A stretch of DNA of 21,150 nt from Palsa-1439 sp050015495. Its GTDB lineage: Bacteria; Verrucomicrobiota; Verrucomicrobiia; Palsa-1439. The notes under the pieces are model-generated. The model saw only the letters and a list, made by a program, of their open reading frames with translations, was not told the origin of the DNA and did no database searches. Shown here piece after piece: positions 6,220 to 13,669 of this stretch. The position numbers and the translations under genes are program-made. The stretch is from NCBI GenBank assembly GCA_050015495.1, contig JBEKBH010000042.1, forward strand, positions 1-21,150, read 5' to 3'. Within the stretch, counting starts at the first letter, position 1; every line of letters begins with the position of its first letter.

Positions 6220-6576
6220 ATGGGAATCAAATTCTCGTGTACCAATTGCGGGAAACAGCTTGAAGCAGATGACTTTGGCGCTGGTCTCACCATCCCGTGC
6301 CCGAAGTGTGGGCGAAATCTTACAATTCCCGCGCCGCCCGCCGCAAAAGAAGTTTCCGAGACAACGCAGAATTCAGTGGAATTGAAGGTGGGCCAGCAAA
6401 TCAAAGGTCAAGACGTGTTCCACATCTCCCTTGACGACAAAATCAATGGCCCACTCACGCTCCACGAGCTTGCAGCGCTGTATCACGACGGGGCTTTCCA
6501 GTCCGATACCGTATTCAGCAAAAACAACTCTGAGCACTGGCGTCCGATTTCCGAAATTATCCCGATGCTGAAATGA
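6220..6576 (+). CDS. Zinc-ribbon and GYF_2-like domain protein
   Basis: The protein has 118 residues. The N-terminus is a zinc ribbon with two C-x-x-C knuckles, C7/C10 and C27/C30 (FSCTNCGK and IPCPKCGR). After a Pro/Ala-rich linker, the C-terminal half resembles a GYF_2 domain: INGPLTLHELAALYHDGAF, then DTVFSKNNSEHWRPISEI, with the GP, L and W positions typical of that fold. This combination is common in Verrucomicrobia and Planctomycetes and usually mediates protein-protein binding. GGGAG precedes the ATG at suitable distance. The stop overlaps the start of the kinase remnant (ATGA at 6573), so it was once coupled to a Ser/Thr kinase gene. The partner is not known. Confidence 0.8.
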   Translation: MGIKFSCTNCGKQLEADDFGAGLTIPCPKCGRNLTIPAPPAAKEVSETTQNSVELKVGQQIKGQDVFHISLDDKINGPLTLHELAALYHDGAFQSDTVFSKNNSEHWRPISEIIPMLK

Positions 6577-6776
6577 TGCCACGGGAATATAGCATGAGTG
6601 GTGAGACGACCGAAAAGGCTAGGGACCGCATCGGTCGCTACAAGCTGCTCCGGGAAATCGGCGAAGGATGTTGCAGCGTCGTCTACATGGCCGAAGGAGG
6701 AATCCGTCCGCCGCCGTGGTTTCGCTCGGTGCCCATGGCCCTTTCCGCCACCCCCATGCCGTTGCCGCCGGAGTAA
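6573..6776 (+). pseudogene. Broken Ser/Thr protein kinase, N-terminal remnant
   Basis: The frame starts in an ATGA overlap with the zinc-ribbon gene. Residues about 19-41 read IGRYKLLREIGEGCCSVVYM, the start of a bacterial Hanks-type kinase with its glycine-rich loop. Shortly after 'MAE' the similarity leaves the frame: the expected EESVRRR continuation is present in another frame, showing a frameshift. Soon after that all kinase similarity stops. There is no VAIK lysine, HRD or DFG, and the frame ends after 67 residues, while a real kinase of this type exceeds 300. The Mla-type operon begins 19 bases later. This is best read as a decayed gene, cut by deletion or by arrival of the neighbouring operon. 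Confidence 0.8.
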
Positions 6777-6794
6777 AATAAGAAAGCGAGATTC

Positions 6795-7958
6795 ATGAGC
6801 GGGCAGGTTCAAACGAACACGACAGACTCGGCGCCTCAGTTGGCCGCGCGGTGGAAAGCGCCGGACACGCTTCTGCTCACGCTGGCCGGCGACTGGCGCA
6901 CCGATGGCGCGTTGCCGGGGATCGAGACGGTCCGCGAGGAACTCACCAAGCCGGATACCAAGGGCAAGAAAGTGGAGTTCGATACGGCCGGCATGACCGG
7001 CTGGGGTTCCCGGTTTGTGATGCTCGTCGCCAAGAGCCATGAACTCTGCCAGAAGAGCGGCGTCACATTCGTCCCCGATTCGTTGCCGGAAGGCGTCCGG
7101 CGGTTGATGAAATTGTCCGAGGTGGTGCCGGACAAGAAGGACGCACGGCGCGAGACGACAACGCCCACGTTGCTGCAAGGTCTCGGCGAAGGCGCGATCC
7201 GTGCGTGGTCGGGCGCGGTCGAGATGGTGAGGTTTCTCGGCGAGGAGGTGATCGCGCTGGGTAATTTGTTTCGCGGTCGGGCACAGTTCCGTTGGAGCGA
7301 CGCATGGCTGGCGATGCAGGAGTGCGGGCCGCAGGCGTTGGGCATCGTGGCGCTGATCAATTTTCTCGTGGGATTGATCATCACGTTTGTGGGCGCCGTG
7401 GAATTGGAGCATTTTGGCGCGACAATTTACGTTGCCGACATGGTGGCCATTGGCACGACCCGCGAGATGGGGTGCCTCATGACCGGCATCATCCTCTGTG
7501 GTCGTACCGGCGCGGCGTTCGCGGCGCAACTCGGGACGATGAAGGTCAACGAGGAGCTCAACGCGTTCAAGACGTTCGGCATTTCGCCCATGGAGTTCCT
7601 GGTGTTGCCACGGATGATCGCGCTGGTGTTGATGATGCCGCTGTTGTGCGTGTTTGCGGATTTGATCGGGATGTTCGGCGGGCTCGTGGTGTCGACGTTG
7701 ACGTTGCACATCGAGCCGATGCAGTACATCCAACGGTCGATGGACGCGGTGCCCTTGAAGAGTTTCTTGCTCGGCATCGTCAAGGGAGCGTGTTTTGGCT
7801 TCCTCGTGGCGTTTACAGGTTGCCTGCGCGGGATGCAATGCGGCGATAACGCCGCCGCCGTCGGCGAAGCGACGACAAAAGCCGTGGTGTCCGGTATCAC
7901 GGCGATCATCGCGTTGGATGGCATCTTCGCGGTCATCTGCAACGCGCTGCACATATGA
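6795..7958 (+). CDS. mlaE: STAS-MlaE fusion, lipid ABC transporter permease
   Basis: The protein has 387 residues. Residues about 20-115 form a STAS domain like MlaB (LLLTLAGDWR, VEFDTAGMTGWGSRFVMLV), fused to an MlaE/YrbE permease (about 130-387). The permease has several hydrophobic segments and the conserved core IGTTREMGCLMTGIILCGRTG, AAQLGTMKVNEELNAFKTFG and LPRMIALVLMMPLL. In the Mla system MlaE is the inner-membrane permease that moves phospholipids between the inner and outer membrane, and MlaB is a separate STAS protein; here the two are one chain. It heads a four-gene operon whose every junction is an ATGA overlap. Confidence in the family is high; the direction of lipid transport cannot be told. 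Confidence 0.94.
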   Translation: MSGQVQTNTTDSAPQLAARWKAPDTLLLTLAGDWRTDGALPGIETVREELTKPDTKGKKVEFDTAGMTGWGSRFVMLVAKSHELCQKSGVTFVPDSLPEGVRRLMKLSEVVPDKKDARRETTTPTLLQGLGEGAIRAWSGAVEMVRFLGEEVIALGNLFRGRAQFRWSDAWLAMQECGPQALGIVALINFLVGLIITFVGAVELEHFGATIYVADMVAIGTTREMGCLMTGIILCGRTGAAFAAQLGTMKVNEELNAFKTFGISPMEFLVLPRMIALVLMMPLLCVFADLIGMFGGLVVSTLTLHIEPMQYIQRSMDAVPLKSFLLGIVKGACFGFLVAFTGCLRGMQCGDNAAAVGEATTKAVVSGITAIIALDGIFAVICNALHI

Positions 7959-8725
7959 ACGACCTCAAGATCGAAATCAAAGACCTGTCGATGGCCTACG
8001 GATCGTTTGTGGTACTGCACGACATCAACGCGCAGATCAAGCGCGGCTCGGTGTTCGTCATCATGGGCGGCAGCGGTTGCGGCAAGAGCACGCTGTTGCG
8101 GGGCATGATCGGCCTGATGGCACCGGCCAAAGGCGATGTGCTCTACGATGGCCATAGTTTCTGGAGCGCGGACGAGGACGCCCGGCAGGAGATGCTGCGA
8201 AAGTTCGGTGTATTGTTCCAAAGCGCCGCCTTGTGGAGTTCGATGACTCTGGCCGAGAATATCGCGTTGCCGCTCCGCGAGCACACCGAGCTTCCGCCGA
8301 ATGAGATCGACGCCATCGCGCGACTGAAACTCGCACTCGTGGGCCTGAAGGGATTTGAGGATTTCTCCCCGGCGGAGCTTTCCGGCGGGATGCGCACCCG
8401 GGCCGGGCTGGCACGCGCGATGGCGTTGGATCCAGAGATACTTTTCTTCGACGAACCATCGGCGGGCCTCGACCCGATCAGCTCGCGCAATCTCGACCTG
8501 TTGATCCTGGAATTGCGCGACAGCCTCGGCGCAACGATCGTCATCGTCACTCACGAACTGCAAAGCATCTTCGCCATCGCGGACGATTCGATCTTCCTGG
8601 ATTCCGAGACCCGCACGATGCGGGCGCATGGCAACCCGAAAGAACTGTTGGCGCATTCCACCGACCCCACCGTGCGGGCGTTCCTGACGCGCGGGGCGGA
8701 GGGCGCCGTGAAAGCGAGTGTATGA
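7955..8725 (+). CDS. mlaF: MlaF-type ABC transporter ATPase
   Basis: The protein has 256 residues and a complete ABC ATPase: Walker A GGSGCGKST (38-46), Q-loop (LFQSAALW, about 88), signature ELSGGM (141-146), Walker B ILFFDEPSAGLDP (162-174) and switch H200 (VTHEL). The QSAALWSSMTLAENIALPL block is characteristic of MlaF/YrbF. It supplies the energy for lipid movement by the MlaE permease. It starts in an ATGA overlap with the permease gene and ends in one with the MCE gene, so the subunits should be made in balanced amounts. Confidence 0.95.
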   Translation: MNDLKIEIKDLSMAYGSFVVLHDINAQIKRGSVFVIMGGSGCGKSTLLRGMIGLMAPAKGDVLYDGHSFWSADEDARQEMLRKFGVLFQSAALWSSMTLAENIALPLREHTELPPNEIDAIARLKLALVGLKGFEDFSPAELSGGMRTRAGLARAMALDPEILFFDEPSAGLDPISSRNLDLLILELRDSLGATIVIVTHELQSIFAIADDSIFLDSETRTMRAHGNPKELLAHSTDPTVRAFLTRGAEGAVKASV

Positions 8726-9678
8726 GCAAGAAAGCCAATCCCACTGTCATCGGAGTGTTCATTGTGGCCAGCCTGGTGCTCGGCGGAATCGGGTTGATCG
8801 TCTTCGGCTCCGGCCATCTGTTCAGCAAGAAACAGAAGTTCATATTGTACTTCGACGGCTCGATGAAAGGGATGAGCCCCGGTGCGCCGGTGCAGTACAA
8901 TGGCGTGACGATCGGTTCGGTGCTCGATGTGTACATCGCCCACAACCAGGCCCCCAATGACGACTCCATGCCGGTCCTTATCGAGATCGACCAGTCCATG
9001 CTGAAGGTGAAGAACGACCGGATGATGAACCTCAGCAGTGAAGAAAAGCTGAAGGCAATGGTTGCCAAGGGATTGCGCGGCCAGCTTGATACGGCCAGCT
9101 TCATTACCGGCGTGCTCATGGTGCAGTTGGAGTTGGTGACCAACGCGCCGCCGCCCGTATATCACCAGGTCGGAAAGCAGTATCACGAAATCCCTACCAC
9201 CTCCACCAACATCCAGATGTTGCTCGCCAACCTCGCCAAACTCAATATCCAGGGCATGGCCGACAAACTCGACTCGATCCTCGCCCGTCTCGACACCAAG
9301 CTCGGGGATATTGACGTCAAGGCCATCAATGCCGGCGTCACCAACCTCCTTGCCTCGCTCAACCGCGTCGTCGGCTCGCCGGAGTTGACCAACTCGCTGG
9401 CCTCATTGCACCGCACGCTCGACGACTTTGACTCGGTGGCGAAAAGAATCGACACCAACACGCTGGTGCAAGTGCAGGCTACCCTCGCTGATCTGCGCCT
9501 CGCCGTCCAAGGGGTATCCTCTATGGTCGCCCCGGACGCGCCGGTGCAGACCGAACTGACCGGCGCGCTCGACCAACTCGACCACGCCGCCCGTTCCGTT
9601 GCCGAGTTGGCCGATTTCCTGAAACGCAATCCCAACGCGCTCATCTTCGGACGGACCCCACCCAAGGAGAAACCATGA
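8722..9678 (+). CDS. mlaD: MlaD-like MCE-domain lipid-binding protein
   Basis: The protein has 318 residues. An N-terminal membrane anchor (about 8-28, VIGVFIVASLVLGGIGLIVF) is followed by an MCE domain: FILYFDGSMKGMSPGAPVQYN and GVTIGSVLDV, then the family's LRGQLDTASFITGVLMVQLEL. The C-terminal part, from about residue 165 on, is a long helical, coiled region (repeated LAxL and LDxKL patterns), longer than in E. coli MlaD. MCE proteins form hexameric rings that carry phospholipids across the periplasm. The ATGA overlaps on both sides place it in the same transporter. The extended helical tail resembles PqiB/LetB or mycobacterial-type MCE proteins, which bridge more of the periplasm. Confidence 0.93.
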   Translation: MSKKANPTVIGVFIVASLVLGGIGLIVFGSGHLFSKKQKFILYFDGSMKGMSPGAPVQYNGVTIGSVLDVYIAHNQAPNDDSMPVLIEIDQSMLKVKNDRMMNLSSEEKLKAMVAKGLRGQLDTASFITGVLMVQLELVTNAPPPVYHQVGKQYHEIPTTSTNIQMLLANLAKLNIQGMADKLDSILARLDTKLGDIDVKAINAGVTNLLASLNRVVGSPELTNSLASLHRTLDDFDSVAKRIDTNTLVQVQATLADLRLAVQGVSSMVAPDAPVQTELTGALDQLDHAARSVAELADFLKRNPNALIFGRTPPKEKP

Positions 9679-10268
9679 ACAGTTTTCGATCGCTTGCCGC
9701 CGCAGCGCTGTGCGCGACTGTCACCGGTTGCTTCAGCCCGCACACGGTCGCCACGCGGCATTTCATACTGACACCCGCGGCAGCAACTGCCGCTGCGACG
9801 AGCGACCTCCGACTGGGTGTCGGCGTTGTAAAAATGCCGGACTACCTGTTGAGCAGCTCGCTGGCCGTGCGCAAGAATGCCGGGGAGATCAGGTATCTGG
9901 AAGGCGCCTTGTGGGCTGAGCGGCTCGACAAGGGGTTTGCGCGTGTTCTGGCAGCCAACTTGTCCGCGATGATTCCTACCGACCAAGTGTTGCTTGGCGC
10001 GTGGCGCACGGACGACGTGACGCTCGAAGTTCACGTCACCGTCGAGCAGTTCGATGTGGACCAAGGCGGCGCGGGCGTACTCGCCGCGCAGTGGAGCATC
10101 ACCGCGCCCGGAGGCTCGAAGATTCTCAAAACCGGGGAAAGCCGCCTCACCAGGGCCGGTAAATCGCCGGCCAGCGATTCGCAAAACATTGCCGCTACGT
10201 TGAGCGAGTTGACTGCGACATTCAGCCAGATGCTCGCCGAGACGGTGCGCGAGGTTGCCCCGCGATAG
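9675..10268 (+). CDS. PqiC-like ABC-transport auxiliary lipoprotein
   Basis: The protein has 197 residues. It has a lipoprotein signal peptide with lipobox VTGC, cysteine at about residue 17. The mature part matches the ABC-type transport auxiliary lipoprotein family (PqiC/YmbA type): RHFILTP near the start, LGVGVVKMPDYLLSSSLAVRK, and ALWAERLDKGFARVLAANL. Such proteins sit on the inner leaflet of the outer membrane and partner MCE systems. It is the last gene of the operon, joined by an ATGA overlap, and together with STAS-MlaE, MlaF and MlaD forms a minimal, self-contained lipid-transport set. No MlaC-like shuttle or MlaA is seen. Confidence 0.88.
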   Translation: MNSFRSLAAAALCATVTGCFSPHTVATRHFILTPAAATAAATSDLRLGVGVVKMPDYLLSSSLAVRKNAGEIRYLEGALWAERLDKGFARVLAANLSAMIPTDQVLLGAWRTDDVTLEVHVTVEQFDVDQGGAGVLAAQWSITAPGGSKILKTGESRLTRAGKSPASDSQNIAATLSELTATFSQMLAETVREVAPR

Positions 10269-10288
10269 GGTGAGGCCACTCGGCGGGC

Positions 10289-10339
10289 CATCCACGTGTT
10301 ATGGCGTTTTTGCCCCATATTGGCTTAGCGCTTCTACGT
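10289..10339. repeat. 50-bp CCCCATATTGGCTT repeat, copy 2
   Basis: This copy matches 3135-3183 through CATCCACG, CCCCATATTGGCTT and the final ACGT, but its palindrome is decayed (ATGGCG-N6-CGCCAT-like, 10301-10318). It lies between the convergent ends of the lipid-transport operon and the histidine kinase gene, where it may act in termination. No -10-like hexamer stands at the usual distance. Confidence 0.55.
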
Positions 10340-10392
10340 GCAACTCTCCCAGATAGGCTGGCTTTCCAACGCCTTCCGCAGTACCTTCCGCA

Positions 10393-11568
10393 TCAGTGAT
10401 CAGGATTTGCGTGATCTTCATCCGGTACGGCCTTCCAAGGCGCGATGGCCCGGACGGCCGTTCCACGCCCGTTCGATTCAATCTCGAACCGACCGCCCAA
10501 TTGATGCACACGTTCTCGCATGCCGGCCAGCCCCACGCCCGCCTTCGGCGTGGTGCCGTCGCCCCGAATGCGCAGTCCGCAGCCTCGATCAGTCACTTCG
10601 AGGACGACATTGCCGTTAGCACGCGCAATCCGAATCATGGCCGTCGAACTGCCGGAATGGCGATGGACGTTGCCCAGACTTTCCTGCACCACCCGAAACA
10701 GTGCCCGCTCCGTCTCGGCCGGCAATCGTCCCAGGGCCGGACTGGTGTCCACTGTCACCTTGATTCCGCTGCGTTGTGTGAACCCACCGACGTATTCGTG
10801 TATTGCACCAGCCAAACCCAACTCATCCAGCACTGGCGGGTGTAGTTGGTAAGCCAATGTCCGCAACTCCCGCTGACTCTGTTCGAGGATCGCCTGGCTG
10901 TCGGCAAGGAGGTTGTCGGCGGTAACATCGCGGCCAGCGCTACGCTTTTGCACGAGGTCGAGGTTCACCGCCACGGCCACCAACTCCTGCGCGGTTGAAT
11001 CATGCAGCTCAAGGCCAATCCGCCGTCGTTCTTCATCCCGTGCCCGCAACAAATAACCGGAGAGCTGGCGCACTTCATCCTCCGCCAGCTTGCGCTCGGT
11101 GATGTCGCGGATGTTGCATTGAATAACATTCCGACCGTCTTCGTTGTAGATGTTGCTGACGAACTCCACATCGCGGCGGAGGCCCGACTTGGTCTGAAGC
11201 GGCAGGTCTTCGTATCGGATAAACTGCTTCTCCTGTAATTCCCGGAACGCCGCCCGACTGGCTTCTTCATCCTTGAGCAGGCCGATCTCCCAGAGTTCCT
11301 TGCCCAGCAACTCCTCGCGTGAGTAGCCCAACAACTCCGACATGAACGGATTGGCGTCGGTTATTTTTCTTGTCCCAGGGTCGAGAATAAGTATTCCGTC
11401 TCGGGCCGCTTCAAAGAGGCGGCGGTAACGAATCTCGGATGTTCGCGTAGCCGCCGCCGACTCCGGTTGCCTGGCTTCGGCGTCCAACTCGCCGTCTCCG
11501 CTTTCGCTGCGCTTGAGCGCGCCGATATCCATCACATCTGCAGTCACGGTCTTCCGATTGATTGTCAT
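10393..11568 (-). CDS. PAS-domain sensor histidine kinase (HisKA_3 type)
   Basis: The protein has 391 residues from ATG 11568. A PAS domain with PAC covers about 45-165 (RRLFEAARDGILILDP, LLGYSREELLGK, ending NIRDITERK). Next comes a NarX/DegS-type dimerisation region with phospho-acceptor H189 in IGLELHDSTAQ. The HATPase domain follows (N-box QESLGN at N300, DRGCG 327-331, GVGLAGMRERV 344-354). There is no transmembrane segment, so it senses a cytoplasmic signal. The longer frame to 11634 only adds translated repeat. The start codon overlaps the hydrolase stop (TGATG), and a palindrome promoter lies inside the end of the hydrolase gene. HisKA_3 kinases normally drive LuxR-type regulators, but none is adjacent. 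Confidence 0.92.
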   Translation of the reverse strand: MTINRKTVTADVMDIGALKRSESGDGELDAEARQPESAAATRTSEIRYRRLFEAARDGILILDPGTRKITDANPFMSELLGYSREELLGKELWEIGLLKDEEASRAAFRELQEKQFIRYEDLPLQTKSGLRRDVEFVSNIYNEDGRNVIQCNIRDITERKLAEDEVRQLSGYLLRARDEERRRIGLELHDSTAQELVAVAVNLDLVQKRSAGRDVTADNLLADSQAILEQSQRELRTLAYQLHPPVLDELGLAGAIHEYVGGFTQRSGIKVTVDTSPALGRLPAETERALFRVVQESLGNVHRHSGSSTAMIRIARANGNVVLEVTDRGCGLRIRGDGTTPKAGVGLAGMRERVHQLGGRFEIESNGRGTAVRAIAPWKAVPDEDHANPDH

Positions 11569-12455
11569 CACAGAACAATGCGCCCGGAAATGGGCGCGCG
11601 ATATGGGGCGTTCACCCCACCGGAGACTTCGCAAAGTCCCTGCGGGAGACTCCGGCTCACTTCTGGATGGATGATAAACACCCTGCGCACGGCTTCGTTG
11701 AATGCCTCTGGCTGTTCCAGGTTCAACAGATGTCCGGCGTCCGGCAGAATCTCCAGCCAGGCGCCAGGGATCGCAGCACCGGCGGCCTGCGCTTCGGCCG
11801 GCGGAATCAACTGGTCATCCGCGCCGTGCAGGATCAGGGTCGGTTTGTCAATCTGGGCCAGCATGGCGGTGGAGTCCGCTCGGTCGCGCATCGCCGTGAG
11901 GTCGCCCACTGTCGCAGCCAGCGAGGTGCTCGCCATCATCTTCCGAACGCGCGCCACCAACTCCGGCTGGGTTTGCAAGGATTTTGGGGAAAGCATTTTC
12001 GGCAGCATCGTCTCGACGATTGGGCCGACACCTTTCTCTGTGGCCGTCGCCGCAGCCTTGTCGCGATTGGCCTTCGCTTCTGGGGAATCCGCGCCCGCGC
12101 GGGTCGCCACCAGGATCAATCCGGCGACGCGCTGTGGATACTTGCGATAGAATTCGAACACGACGTAACCGCCCATCGAAAGCCCGCCCACCACCACCGG
12201 TCGGGTAATGCCCAGAGCATCCAGAAATCCCCGACAGTCGTCGGCCAGAACGGACATTGAATATGACCTCAGTCCGGGATCGGAATCGCCGTGTCCGCGC
12301 AAGTCGGGCGCGAGCACCCGGGCCGCGTCCGCCAGTCCAGTGATCTGCGGCCGCCACAATGCCCGATTCAATGGATACCCATGAATTAAAAGTAACGGGT
12401 TTCCATCGCCATTGTCGGAGTAATCGATTGCTAGATGATTCGAGTTGATTCGCAT
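11568..12455 (-). CDS. Alpha/beta hydrolase coupled to the PAS kinase
   Basis: The protein has 295 residues and is a soluble alpha/beta hydrolase of the 3-oxoadipate lactonase/RsbQ size class. The oxyanion HGYP motif is at 25-28, the nucleophile elbow GLSMGG at 91-96 (S93), the acid in LHGADDQ (D213 or D214) and the catalytic histidine at H242 (DAGHLLNLEQPE). The normal fold should end near residue 260 (AFNEAVRRVF). The last 35 residues are an extra tail, part of which (SGGVNAPYRAP) is simply the translation of the palindromic repeat. The stop shares a base with the kinase start (TGATG). A 13-bp hairpin sits 6 bases before its ATG and leaves no room for a Shine-Dalgarno. The substrate is unknown. 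Its pairing with a PAS kinase suggests signal production. Confidence 0.88.
   Translation of the reverse strand: MRINSNHLAIDYSDNGDGNPLLLIHGYPLNRALWRPQITGLADAARVLAPDLRGHGDSDPGLRSYSMSVLADDCRGFLDALGITRPVVVGGLSMGGYVVFEFYRKYPQRVAGLILVATRAGADSPEAKANRDKAAATATEKGVGPIVETMLPKMLSPKSLQTQPELVARVRKMMASTSLAATVGDLTAMRDRADSTAMLAQIDKPTLILHGADDQLIPPAEAQAAGAAIPGAWLEILPDAGHLLNLEQPEAFNEAVRRVFIIHPEVSRSLPQGLCEVSGGVNAPYRAPISGRIVL
11575..11618 (-). promoter_or_regulatory. Palindrome promoter inside the hydrolase 3' end
   Basis: On the minus strand GTGGGG-TGAACG-CCCCAT (11618-11603) is followed after 22 bases by CATTGT (11580-11575). The twelfth base from the start of that hexamer leads to the kinase ATG at 11568, giving a predicted leaderless start. 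The -10 match is weak, but both spacings equal those at 3392 and 16040. Confidence 0.45.
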
Positions 12456-12461
12456 GAGAAG

Positions 12462-12491
12462 AGTGGCCGGTCCGCTCTCGGACCGGCCACT
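12462..12491 (-). promoter_or_regulatory. 13-bp perfect hairpin abutting the hydrolase start
   Basis: AGTGGCCGGTCCG (12462-12474) and CGGACCGGCCACT (12479-12491) form a perfect, very G/C-rich stem with a 4-base loop. It ends 6 bases before the start codon of the minus-strand hydrolase gene and 140 bases after the stop of the gene at 12633. It could be a terminator of that gene, an attenuator, or a block to translation of the hydrolase. It lacks a clear T-run on the minus strand; on the plus strand it is followed by TTTCTTG. Confidence 0.6.
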
Positions 12492-12632
12492 TTCTTGTTA
12501 CTCGCGCGCCGGCACCAATGTGTTGAGGAGAATGGCGTGGGGAACGCCCTGTAGTCGGCACCAGCGGCGCTGGTAAATTCCGGGTGGCTACGGAACCTTC
12601 TGGCGCTTGGCCCGCTCTTCGCGCATCGCACA

Positions 12633-13589
12633 CTACTCTGCCGATGAAGATTCAACGGGCCTTGCCGTGAATGTCCCCGACCCGACTCGGTCGCCGCGGA
12701 TCCGCGCATATTGGTCCGACATAAAGCAGCGTAACGCCAGCCCACTGACGGGGTTCAGCCGCATAAACGCGGGTTTTGTCACCACACGGCAACCGCGCTG
12801 CATAAGGAATTCGTCGATGCCCCGGTGCTCGGCCGGCTTCGGGATTCCAGCGTACACCTGGGTGATGCCTCCATCCTGACTGGCGGTCTGCCTCACCGTG
12901 TGCAGCAAGAGATTCGATACGTGATCTCGCAGGGCCTCGTCCATGCCGAGGAACGTAGAGTAAATCAGCGTGTCTTCAATCGCCTGGGCGATACTGATGG
13001 CGCTCAGTTCGATGCCCCGGAAGGCGCCCAGGACCAGCGACGCTCCATGGTCAAACACCGCATCCGTCCACTTGTCAAAATTCGTCTGGCGCAGGCGTGC
13101 GGCCAGGTAGCGGTACTTGGTTCGCGCGTAGAAGGACTTGTAAACGGGGAACGCCTTCTCCTTGAACTCCGCCCGGTCCGTGAGGGGACGGACGGTGAAC
13201 CGTTCCGCTGCCGACCGCACGTGTTGACGCGACTTTGGCCGCAGCTTTTCGAGGGAATAGTCTAGGGCGTCGGGGAAGATCAGGAAACTCATTGTGGAGT
13301 TGGCCGGCTGGCCGCAGGGAACAACATGTTGCACACCGCCTAACCACGCGGATGCTGGAAGCCGCGACGCCGTCGTCGGGAATTCGCGGAACGGAACCAA
13401 CGGACGGTAAAAACACGGGCGCACCCGGCGCCACCAGAACCCGTCCAGACACACGACTTTCTCGCCGACGGACTGTTGAAGTGCCGCATATTCATCCAGC
13501 GACAGCCGTGGAATGTGATGCGATCCACCATTCCCATCCGACTTCCGCTCCCCGACAATCGCTGAGCTTCCGGTCAAACGAGCAATCAC
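12633..13589 (-). CDS. GNAT-like (BioF2/FemAB-style) acyltransferase, putative
   Basis: The protein has 318 residues from a GTG at 13589 preceded by AAAGGTG, a fair Shine-Dalgarno. The N-terminal part (LDGFWWRRVRPCFYRPLVPFR) is followed by a segment like those of peptidyl/GNAT-fold transferases. KSRQHVRSAAERFTVRPLT begins the fold, KEKAFPVYKSFYARTKYR carries the helix, and GASLVLGAFRGIELSAISIA gives the beta strands. GITQVYAGIPKPAEHRGIDEF lies near the end, before GCRVVTKPAFMRLNP. This arrangement recalls GNAT-fold proteins related to BioF2-like and FemAB enzymes, but no decisive motif is seen. The acceptor substrate is unknown. It stands alone on its strand with 190 bases of control region upstream, containing the GGTAAAACCCTAC repeat. 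Confidence 0.6.
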   Translation of the reverse strand: MIARLTGSSAIVGERKSDGNGGSHHIPRLSLDEYAALQQSVGEKVVCLDGFWWRRVRPCFYRPLVPFREFPTTASRLPASAWLGGVQHVVPCGQPANSTMSFLIFPDALDYSLEKLRPKSRQHVRSAAERFTVRPLTDRAEFKEKAFPVYKSFYARTKYRYLAARLRQTNFDKWTDAVFDHGASLVLGAFRGIELSAISIAQAIEDTLIYSTFLGMDEALRDHVSNLLLHTVRQTASQDGGITQVYAGIPKPAEHRGIDEFLMQRGCRVVTKPAFMRLNPVSGLALRCFMSDQYARIRGDRVGSGTFTARPVESSSAE

Positions 13590-13652
13590 CTATCACCTTT
13601 GAAATGGTATTTTTTGCAGAGCGTATTTTGCGTCATGTCTTGACCCTTGTGT

Positions 13653-13669
13653 ATGAGGTAAAACCCTAC
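13653..13669. repeat. GGTAAAACCCTAC repeat, copy 2
   Basis: TATGAGGTAAAACCCTAC here differs at one base from the stretch at 1333-1350. It is about 65 bases upstream of the GTG start of the minus-strand gene at 13589. The two copies have the same plus-strand orientation although the adjacent genes lie on opposite strands. A short hairpin, TCTGCG (13741-13746) with CGCAGA (13768-13773), follows towards the PRC-barrel gene end and may be its terminator. Confidence 0.4.

Noticed and set aside
6483..7952. 489-codon open frame on the minus strand
   Set aside because: It lies antisense to the zinc-ribbon, kinase-remnant and STAS-MlaE genes, is rich in His/Arg/Gln, and has no domain; a shadow of high-G+C coding.
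7427..8656. 409-codon minus-strand open frame
   Set aside because: Antisense to the MlaE and MlaF genes, whose protein motifs are unambiguous; no plausible domain.
9183..10295. 370-codon minus-strand open frame
   Set aside because: Opposite the MCE and lipoprotein genes; low-complexity composition and no start signal.
11569..11634. Upstream extension of the histidine kinase (MRSLRWGERP...)
   Set aside because: It is the translated palindrome within the hydrolase 3' end; the ATG at 11568 overlaps the hydrolase stop and starts the plausible protein.
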